NCBI RefSeq assembly: GCF_905475465.1
Contig: NC_062236.1
Span: 11,046,001 to 11,110,000, forward strand
Direction of reading: 5' to 3'
Length of the DNA: 64,000 bases
From: Pieris napi
Taxonomy: Eukaryota > Arthropoda > Insecta > Lepidoptera > Pieridae
The first letter of the stretch is position 1. Each line of letters starts with the position of its first letter. A program made the position numbers and the translations under genes. Below, in pieces: positions 39,101-50,000 of the stretch. Below the pieces are notes generated by a model that was not told the origin of the DNA, ran no database searches, and saw only the letters and a list, made by a program, of their open reading frames with translations.

Positions 39101-42100
39101 GATAATTTGTTACTATGTTTACTATTTAAATGGATACCATCCGTATCACCTCGACAACTGAGTTTCTGCTGACTGCGTTTCTTAAAGCAGTTTTTACCGG
39201 CACCACCGCTTTGTGGAACCAGCTGCCCACTGAAGTATTTCCAAACCAATTCGATTTAGGTTTCTTCAAGGAAAAAGTGTACCAATTCGTAAATGGCCGG
39301 TAATGCACTTGCGAGTCTTCTGGCAATGTGAATATCCATGGTCCATATCACTGAGTCTACTATTTCATTAAAAACAAATAACTAATTATTATGGAAACAA
39401 ACACAGTTCTTAGTCTTTAGTATTTTTAAAAATCTTGATCTACTTTTGTCTTCTGGGACTTTTAAAGAAAAAGAAAAACAATTATTGCTGTAAGCGTAAT
39501 ACCGCTAAAATTTAATGAGAAAAAGTGTAATTGTATAAAAACCTAATAAAATAAACAATGCTAGGTAATCGCAGTGAGACACGTGGAAGGTCGCGTGTTG
39601 TCGCGTTTTCAATCACGTGCACGCAAACGCCTTTTACAAATACTATTTAGTTGCTTTTTGGACGGATTTGGTCTGAGCCGTTTAAGGAGTAGATAGAAGA
39701 ATTGCGAGCGAATGTTTATGTTTCACGCCTGGTTGGCCTAATGGTTTCAGCGTGCGTTGCATCCCTAAGGTGGCAGGCCGATCCCCAGCTGTGCACCCAT
39801 GGACTTTCAGTGTATGCAACTAACACTAAATATCAGAAAAAGACATGGAGACGTACTAAAATTATATAGAAAGTTTTAAACCATCATAAAAAGTTTTATC
39901 GTTCTGTGTTGAATCTAGTTAGCATGACTTGGAATATTTGTCAAATTAAAGTCAAACACAGCTGAAAAAACCATTTTTAGAGCAGTGTTGGCCTAGTGGC
40001 TTCAGCTTGCGACTCTCATCCCTGAGGTCGTAGGTTCGATCCCCGGCTGTGCACCAATGGACTTTCTTTCTATGTGCGCATTAAACATTTGCCCGAACGG
40101 TGAAGGAAAACATCGTGAGGAAACCGACATGTCTTAGGCCCAAAAAGGACGGCGTATGTCAGGCACTGGAGGCTGATCACCTACTTGCCTATTAGATTTA
40201 AAAATGATCATGAAACAGATTCAGAAATCTGAGGCCAAGACCTAAAGAGGTTGTAGCGCCGCTGATTTTTTATTAGGGAAAAATTATTTTATACGTGTAG
40301 GGCACACAATAGGACCAGGCTAGTGGTACCCAAGTTAATATAGTAGTTTTGACTTTAGGGTGTGCAACGAAGCGTAACTATCATCGGTGATGGTGGTTGC
40401 AAGGTGCACGAATACGAATTAATGATGTATTCGAACAGAACTAGTGACTCATTTCGTAGCATATTACGACAGTATATAAATATATAAACATTTGTTTGAT
40501 AGATTGGGTTTACTATTATGTGTTTCACAGACAGTAGTGGCTTAGGTAAATCTATAGATAATAATATTATAAAGAGGAAAGATTGTTTTTGTATGTATTT
40601 TTGAAATGTTTTTACACAAAAACTACTGGACCGATTCCAAAAATTCACCAAAAATTCACCATTAGAAAGCTGCTGACTATAGGCTATAATCTATATTATG
40701 TTTTCAAAAAAATAGGGATCCCTTATAAAAATGCAATAATATAACCCAAGATGTGAAAAAATTATCCATAAAAATTCTTGTATCGCGTGCGCTGTGGAAA
40801 CTATTAATGATACAACAAAAATGTTGTACAGTATTATAGAACGTATCAATATCTACAAAAAGTCAGTTTTACCCACGGGAAACTGATTATGAATTTATGT
40901 GTGGACCTAAAAATCTGAAAGGAAGTAATTAAAAACTAAGAAAACGAAGTAAAATAAAACTTTTATTGTAACAAAAATATATCTAATATACGACTTTGTA
41001 GACTTTTCACATCATATCGGTATCTACATGAGTGAAACCGCGGTGCTAGTATGTTCATAAACCTATATGTAATAATACTGTAATATAAGTTAATCATAAT
41101 TATTAGCTTCCCTTTCCGTTGAGAAAATAAAGATCGATTTCATACACAATTGTGTAACTCGTTAATAAATAAAATACCTACATAATATTGCAAAATATTC
41201 GATCTCATATGAGTAGTATTTAATAAATAGATTTATTTTTAATATCACAACAGGCACAATTAATTGAAACATGAGTTTGTGCTTATAGTAAATAGGGCCT
41301 GTGTTCGTTGAGAGTAATTTACAAACGAAAAACAGTTTCAAATTAATCAAATGTGTAGTTATGATTGTATTTAAATATAATATATAAAAATTTAGTGTTA
41401 TGTAAAATTATAAGTATTAGATATCTATTTCTTTATTGACGTTCATAAGTGTACATTGTATTACTTAAATTAATAAATATTTAATCAGTTGCAACTAAGA
41501 TATGCAAGAATATAGGCCTTGATAATTCCAATTATTTAGGTCATGTATCAGTATCTAATCGCAATTGCCCAATAGTAATTTTTAGCACGCAAAATCATTT
41601 TATACACCGGAAGTGGTCGGATTGAATGTTCCTTGGTTCGTGATTATGGCTTCCTGAAACTTAATAAGTTTGCTAACTTGCAATATCTAATATCCAACAA
41701 AATTAACGACTAGACTAACTAGACTTGAAAACTTGATTCAAAGGTATATCCACAGCAAATAAATTATTGAAGATATTCTTAAATAGGTTTTTATTTTTAT
41801 GTTTGCAAAATGCAATAGAATTAAATTCGAATTACAGGTCAACTCTTTATAACGATATTGGTTTTAACGAAAAGCTCTCTATAACGTAAAAATGAGTTTA
41901 ACACCAAACCAATACCTTAAATCACTCTTTATAATGCACAGATATTCTCTATACCGAAGAAATATTTCCATATTTAGACACCAACAACATACTTAAGTGT
42001 AATTGTAGTTGTATAATCAGTATGTATTTAAATTATTGTAATTGGTTAAATTTGTTTTTTTTTCTCTTCCCTACAACTAAAGTCTCTATAACGAAAAAAA

Positions 42101-45100
42101 TGCTCGGTCTCTTGACTTTCGTTATAAAGAGTTTACACTGTATTTAAATTTATCGTCGAGCGGTATCTCAGCGCTGTTATATAATTATCGAAAATATAAC
42201 AGATGTTAGAGTCAATTTGTTTACTTAAATATCGAAATAAATATATAATAAACAATTGTATTATACAGACGATCTCATATTACCTAAACAAGAAAATATG
42301 TTTGACATCAGTTTTTAAATGTTTTTTTTTAGTTGTAGAGAAATAGATACGAGTGGACTAGGGGAACATTCCGTATGCTCTTTATGTTTTTAGCATCAGC
42401 AGGATACAAATTATTTAGCTCCATCCAGTTCTATTGCCCCCCAAGACGACAAATTCTACCTTATTCCCATTATTAATTTTGCGAAAGCAAGTGATCATCG
42501 CTCTGTGCCCTCTTACTCGAACAATTATTTACTCTTTGAAAATCAAACCTAAGACCTCTTGTTATAGGTACAATGTGTATCACCGGCTTAGTCACGAAAG
42601 CGTATAATACATCGACGTGTAATAACTCTACAGCCCCTCATATACCACGTGACGTTTTTAAAGATGAGTGACATTTCGCGAGTGACAAGTAAATGTCGAC
42701 GCCACTTGACCTACAATGCACAATGAACTATAAAAATAAACTGCATCTCTACTTACTCCGAAGTGGCATCAAGTCAAAACTGAGTGTCAAATTAAGTCTG
42801 CCATAGATCGGATAATAGCGGTTCCTTATGTTCATCCTTCAGGGGTTTATCATTGTCGTAAGAAGCTTATCAGAGGTATCCTACATTAGATAAACATATA
42901 TTAGATTAGACAGACTATATTACATTATTCCTTATGCTAGGTATATAGATACGATATTGAAACAAAGTTCTTATGCTGTTTATTTTACAATTGACACAAA
43001 ACTTAAAGGCTTATAAAGAATTTATCATTTATTACATATTTATTATATATATTCAAGATCATTATTTATATATGTGTTTTATATATAATATATACTCATG
43101 TTTGTAGGTAGATACTATATTAATAAACTGTACGAATTTATACGCCGTTAACATTTATTGATAGTAAACGTGAAATGTATACACATTTTGCGGAATGCAT
43201 TGGGTTGTTGCACTCTTAGTTTACGTCGTAAAGTACCCTCAAAATAGTACAATTCGCACGAGGCTATGTTTCCCGTTATAACCTCGATCAATTGTTATTG
43301 TATAAATGATGTTGCTACCTCGGACTTCTGGATGAAATGTTATGATTTTTGTTTGAACATTATCTAGGATCCTTCCACCTTACAATTAACTAACTACCAT
43401 TTGTTTTATGATTATGTTGGTCAAAGTCGATTATTTTTTTTAGCACCAGATTTCTATTTATATTAAGTTCCCAGGCTTTTCATACATAATATAAAAGAAA
43501 ATAAAGGCAATGATGGTAGATGCTCCATATATAGGTATTATTGAAATTGAGAGTGTGCAATAAAATTTTATTAGGATTATTACAATATACGAAAAAAGTG
43601 TCAGAATCAGTCATTTTATTTGCTCTTTTAAAGGTTTCAATTACACTTTAATTAAGCTTACTTTATGTCCTTTTCAGGGAGGAGGTCCGTGAGCACGCAG
43701 TACGGTGGAACTCAACGTTCTCGTTCGTGTGCAAGATGTACGCAAATGCGAACACGGGTGTGTTGGAGCCGGCTAAACTACGAGTTTCTGTACGGAAGGA
43801 GTGTAAAGGTACTAAAGTTACAATAACCAGTGTCAAACTCCTTTAATGTATTTCAACCTACTAATAACCATATGAAGTATGAATTAGTATCTGACTTAGT
43901 AAATATCTTCAGAAGGCATGTAATAATCCATATCATAATTGTTTTATGTATTTGAAAACTATTTATAGTGTATAAAGGTTCTCTGGCAAAACAGATATTT
44001 GATACGTACAGACTTTGACTGGCTTTATCTTTTCCCCGAAGAAGCGTATTTAATCCATACATTAATTATTTTTAATTTAAAATCAATAAGAACGGATAGG
44101 AAATCATAAACGTAGTGCGCGCTTTATAGATTGTGTTAAATGATTTTTGATATAAGTTATATAAAAATAAGCTCAGAATGAGTGTTTGAACTCGTTTGTT
44201 GTTTTGCGAACTCGTTTCTTGCGTATTATAGAAAAGTTGAGCAGTTTGCTTCCTGAAGTTTTTAACTGTTCTTGTTAAGTCAGTTTTAACTTTTATGTAA
44301 CAAGTTGTTAACTATGAAAATTACACCATGTTTAAAGCCTATTTAAAATTGTCGTAAATGCGCAAAGATTTGATTCACTTCTGTAAGGAGAAAATAGTGA
44401 TATTGCTATTTTTTTAACCCAAATACTACTTATAAAAATTCTTTATAAATTCATTTCATGTAATTCTGCGTCCAACATTAGAACTGTTTTTATTTGTAGT
44501 GATTTAAAATTAATTTACGCGTTCTGTATTCACTGTCGTCAAGTACAATATAACCGTTAGTTTACCTCTCGTTTCAGGCGGTCGTTCATACCAGAAGCTG
44601 GGCTTCTGCGACATGAACCTCGCAGAGTTGGCGGGTTCGGGAGAAACGACACGGCGGTGTCTTCTAGAGGGTTACGACAATAAGTCCCGGCAGCGGCAGG
44701 ATAACTCTGTTCTCAGGATACGCATCAAGATGAATATGATTTCTGGAGACCCTCTGTTTAAAGTGTAAGTAAGAACATTAAACTAGTGTATGAAGCCAGT
44801 GGGTCATACAATAGACTTAAATCTGTATATGTATATAGCGTATATACTATATATGTATAGGTATATACGATGTAATAATTTAATAACATTAACGGTTTTT
44901 AACAATGAAAAAAAATCATTATAGTTTCGTCTAAAATCGAATCTAATGAAAAACCTAATAATACTTAATGAGAGGCGTATTATTATTTAATTTACGAAGT
45001 AATTAACGTGATAAGCTCGACAATGTCAATCGGCTTTTGTTAATTATAATTTCTTTATTATATCTATAGGTATTCCTACAAAATTAAATATTAGTTTGTT

Positions 45101-46988
45101 TCACTGAGGACTGTTTGATTATTAGTATTATATATTTGTAAATTATTATTATTTTTCAGACCTGAAAGCAAACAAGAAGTGTCAGAAGGCAGATCGGCGG
45201 GGACTCCGGACAGCGGAGCGGATACAGCACCAGCGGCAGACGACGACTGCGCCTCGTCAACTGCCAGCTCGGGCTTCGGATCATTGACTAAGAAGCACAA
45301 TTATGGTGGGTATACCGACTCTTCAGGATATTAATTGGGCGATAAAGAAGGTCTAGATGCTTTTGTCAACATGCTCGGCCTAATGTTACATATGTAGTTA
45401 GATTTTACAGTAATAAAGCCTAATTTAAAATCTTAGACTTATTAGAAAACCGCACCATAACCAATCTGAACTAAAATGAACCATAGATAAGTCTGTTTTT
45501 TTTATTTTTTTACATACAAAAATTAGACTTAGTGAAAGTTAAAAACAAGAGTATACTTTAATATGCTGGCTATTATCTACAATGTTTTATTTGGAAAAAT
45601 GTATCACTACGTTATCTTTCATTACATTAACATTTTATCTTACAGAGGGTAGCCACAATCAGCCGTTATCATCCCTCCCATCGTGCGACCTACCTTCGCC
45701 TGACAATGAGGAACCGCCCACGCCTCTTCCGGATTGTCCTGGTAATTTAATTAAAATAATATTTACATAATATAATTTCGCTTTCTGTAACTTAAACGTA
45801 ACTACGCAAGTAATGCGGTTTCTATCTACATATAGTGTGATCTAAGGTTTATATGTGTATTTATATACATAACGAACCCTGCGTTATACTATATGCAGAT
45901 CTGTCTGTATGCTTGTATATTTTTTGTTGCCTTGTAATCGTGTCCAGTAATTATTTGAAATAGTTAATATTTGAAAATAGTTGAATGGGACACACTACTT
46001 GATAACTAGTAAAATGTGTATGTAAAAACAACAGATTTGAATGTGTACATAACAATTTATTTTTAAACCTAAAGAATGTTTTATTATTTTGAATTCTATA
46101 AATGGTTCCAAAAAATTCTTACGTATCTACTTACGTTACCAATCGTGTTTCAAATTTAAAAAATTATTTTGACTTTTAATTAGGCAAGTATTACAACTCG
46201 AAACGTCTTTAGTTCTTGTTTTATTAATTCGCGTTTATATCCGTTTTGAATATTTCTTTTTATGAAGATACAATATTTTACAGGTCTAACCGTAGTATCG
46301 GGATCATGCGCTGAATGTCATCAACAGCCACACACGCACTCTCGCAACTCGTCCAACACTTCGGGAGACATGAGCAGCAAGGTAATACTGGTAAACGAAT
46401 CCTATTTATTTATATATTTTGAAAATAATTTATATTACGATTATTAAAAGTAGAAATCGTCATGATCGTAGAACAATGTCGGATTTGAAAAATATCCAAA
46501 ATCCACTTTTTATCGTATTTGGATACGTTGACTTAATATTTCGGCTACATTATAAAAAATCCGTGTGTTTTAAATTTCAAATTAATCAGTTGGTAATGTG
46601 ACGGATTTGGTAGAAAAATGTGATTTTTCTAGAAAACTGTGTAATTTAATGTTATTATTTTTATTTTGTTTCAAAACAAACCCTTTTGTTTGCTTGTATG
46701 CTAAGTTTCATAATAACAGAATATGCATTAAAATAATTTTGACAAAAACTAACATGATTATATTATTTTGAAAAGGCTGCCCTGTAAAGTTTACTATTTG
46801 TCAGATCACTATTCTACGACTATGACGAAATGTTTTTAATGTTAATATTCTGCGTCGTTCATTCTGTACAATGTGCAAATGACATATCAATTGTTCAATC
46901 ATTTGTATGACGATTAACTGTAGAAGTACTTAGTACGTAGTTGTACTTTATAAAAAGTAATTACAAATACTGTTTTTCATATAAAAAA

Positions 46989-47024
<36 letters not shown>

Positions 47025-50000
47025 GCATTATTTTCTTATTATTAAATTGCTACTTAAATTTTTCAGGCATCAGGGTACGGCAGCTCTGTGTCAGCTGCCT
47101 CTGCTCACTCGAGGCAGAGCTCTGAAGGTGATTCCGCACCTGACAGACCACATCACAATAGGTAATAACAGGTTTTAAGTTGCATTTTTATGGTTAAATA
47201 TATGTTAATACAAACATTATTAGACAAATTGTTAATGACTGTCAATCAATTTGAAAGGTATAATGGTAATAGTAAGAGAGAGCATGATTGTGAAATGTAT
47301 CACGAGGGGATAGAAAATGTCGTCGTGGTATAGAGTTCCGCTGTACAGCCCGAGCTTCGTTTAACAGAGTGAGCACGATACTAATCCGAGCCTGTTTATT
47401 AGCTTTTTTTAAATTATGTTTATTTTGTCCCCCCTCCCCCGCCCCAGCGTGCGCGTCGAACGAACTACGAGGACGACGACCACAGTATACGTGCCGCGAT
47501 GCAAGCACGCGGGCCTCGCCAAGCTGGTCATAGAACGGACCCTCACTGACACCTCTGACCTTTACCTCTCCCCTCCCTCTGACGTCTCCGATCCCTATCT
47601 CACCCCCAATGCGACTCTCACGGCACAGCCTGACGTCATACCGAGGCATGTGATCCGCTCCCCCCCAAGCGAAGAGTACAAAACCCCAGACAGCACAATA
47701 CACGACGATTCATTCACGATGCCCACGTACTTCGATCAGAAGAGACGAGCTGCATCGATAATATCGTCAGTCGTAGAACCGCTCACCAACTTCCAAATTC
47801 TCAAACAGAAGTCTCTCAACACTATTCCAGCTTTAATAGAGAAGAACAAAAAGAATGAGGAGCTGTTCACGAACTTTCCATTCTTAACGCCTCTCGCGCA
47901 TAGAAAGAACTCTCTAGTCGCAAACAGGCTCTCCGGTTGCATAGAGGATGAGTTCTATTGCATTCCATCTGAGCCTGAGGATCTGACGGAGAAGATAGAC
48001 GTGAGGCATAGGTTTAGGAGTGTCTCCAACCGGGCGCTAAATGAGCAGATGACGTCTACCCCAAAGTCAGAGGTGGAACTTCTAAGGCACAGTGTCGCCG
48101 TATGCGCAAGGTGAGTTCCGCGTGCTTGCCTCTCCTCTCATCTCCCGTCCCCTCCCTTTCCCGCAAAACGGTTGTGGATATTACTATCTCTCTCTAATAT
48201 TTCCCTTTCACTTAACCGCTTCGGGTTTGGACGCGCGAATGCAAGGAATGTTCTCATGGTCTTTAAATTCATTTGTGATTGTGTAATTTAAGTGGAATAC
48301 TCATTAATTGATGATAACACGTTAAATTTGTTTTATTGCAGGCTGCAGATTTAATGATAACATTGAACCTGTACTGACTTTTATTTATATGTAACTATAA
48401 TAAATGTACTATAAATTTAGTTATTCATATTATATATTAACGTTTGTATCCAATGCGGACGCAGACGCGAGTGCGGCGCGGATGCGGGACGTGCGTGTGC
48501 GTCGTGCGGTGCCTGCACACTGCAGCACAGGCCATCTGCCACATTGTCAGTACACATATACACTGCGCTTCAGTACTAGCTCTTCACTTCAAATTAAAAA
48601 TTGAATACATTATTTATAATTAGCATACTTGTGAAATTATTTAAAATATCTTAGTATGGGTATATCACATTCTATACGCGATTTAGACATCTTATTAAGG
48701 ATGTGCCGATAAGTTTACTCGATATTTCACTAAGGGTACACATATAGCAGTGACAGCTATGACTTCCGTATGTCTAATATGTATATAGGTTTACTTCGTG
48801 CTAATCTCTAATCTAAGTGGACCCTCAGATTCTATGTATAGCTATAGATTTTTTATTTTACTATAAAAAAGAAAAAAATCTTTTATCTCTTATATTCGTT
48901 TAAACCTATAATTACATTATAAAAATTAAAGTGTTGAAGCGCAGTATTCATAGATGTTGTCTCGTAATTATGTTGCAATATAGCGTTTTAATTTCAGGTG
49001 CTTTTTACATTTTTCTACATTGGTCTTATATTTTATGTTAAAGCTTTTTATTCTGTTATTTTTATAAGAAATTGCATGTGTTTTGCTTAAGTGGTGCACG
49101 TTTGGAGCTTTCGATGCATGTTTTCAGTCTAATGTGCAATAAATGTAACATCGATTTAATTTAAATATTTTATAATAACTGTATTACGATAATTTTCTCC
49201 TATGTATATGTCGGAAGAAATGGTGCTGGTCATTTTATTTAATAATATCAAAGTCTAATAAAATCAAAACCGGTTAAGTGGTTTATTTGATTTGCCTAAA
49301 TTAATAGATCTACCAATTAACAGACTATTTGATAGTCTGTAGTAATAGTCACTTCAGTCTGTATAATATAAAAACATGTCTTAACTTGTTTGTCGTTTTA
49401 GAATTCTATTGGGCTTTATAATTTAAAATCCTATGCAAGTCAAGCAAATATTATTTTTATTGATGTTGAACGAACTAAGAAGTTTTGCTATCAAACAAAC
49501 TAATGATAACTTATTTATAGTTTTTACGTAATTCTAAATTGTTTTATTTAAAGGTCTTAGTGAAAGTTTATCATTGTTATTTACATTTACAATGCAGGTC
49601 CGTATCACCAATTTATGATACTATAGAGTCGGAAATTTCTACTGAGAGTCGGACTTTTCAAAACTAAATATTACAAATCAAAATGAGTTTTTTTGCTTTT
49701 TGAAAATGTAACAAACTCGTAGTTAAAATAATTAGCATTTTAAATGATTTTTAACTAGATTATTTCAAGATTCTTCATATAAATAACAATATTTATATAC
49801 AGTATTCTTGACTATAAAACTAATAAAATGATGTATTGCAGAAATCCGTCTTCGGGGTCATTGACCGCATCTGCGTCTGAATCGGGTTCGTTGGAGCGCG
49901 CGCGTGCCGCACTCGAGAGACGGAAAAGAGTCGCTGCACCGCCCGTACAAGACGATACACAGGTAAATTTAAAAAAAAAACATGGTTAACTTTAAGTTTC

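Larger units (their letters stand above)
3208..43677 (+). other. EEIG1: EEIG1 intron 1 (40.5 kb)
   Basis: From donor GTTAGT to acceptor ttttcag. No nested host gene was recognised on either strand; the ORFs in it are short, lack family motifs or are TE remnants. Stretches not itemised separately (about 3.3-4.4, 4.8-6.4, 6.8-8.4, 8.9-10.1, 11.3-12.0, 13.0-14.2, 16.2-17.0, 27.1-28.4, 30.5-31.3, 31.9-34.9, 35.9-37.9, 42.2-43.6 kb) are AT-rich and featureless to the eye. Such large first introns often hold enhancers, but none can be pinpointed here. Confidence 0.85.
44765..47066 (+). other. EEIG1 introns 3-6
   Basis: Introns 44765-45159, 45306-45645, 45742-46283 and 46382-47066 are short and AT-rich. 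A (TA)n microsatellite sits at about 46992-47022. No nested feature. Confidence 0.75.

Noticed and set aside
47161..47447. Reading exons 7 and 8 as one exon
   Set aside because: The intervening 286 bp carries stops in the frame and has good GT..AG borders; splicing restores the phase.
47242..47703. 153-codon open frame on the - strand
   Set aside because: Antisense shadow of EEIG1 exon 8, whose + frame has family context and matching splice phases.
48465..48549. GC-rich candidate internal exon of EEIG1
   Set aside because: The acceptor lacks a pyrimidine tract and the 85-nt length would shift the frame between exons 8 and 9, which already join in phase.
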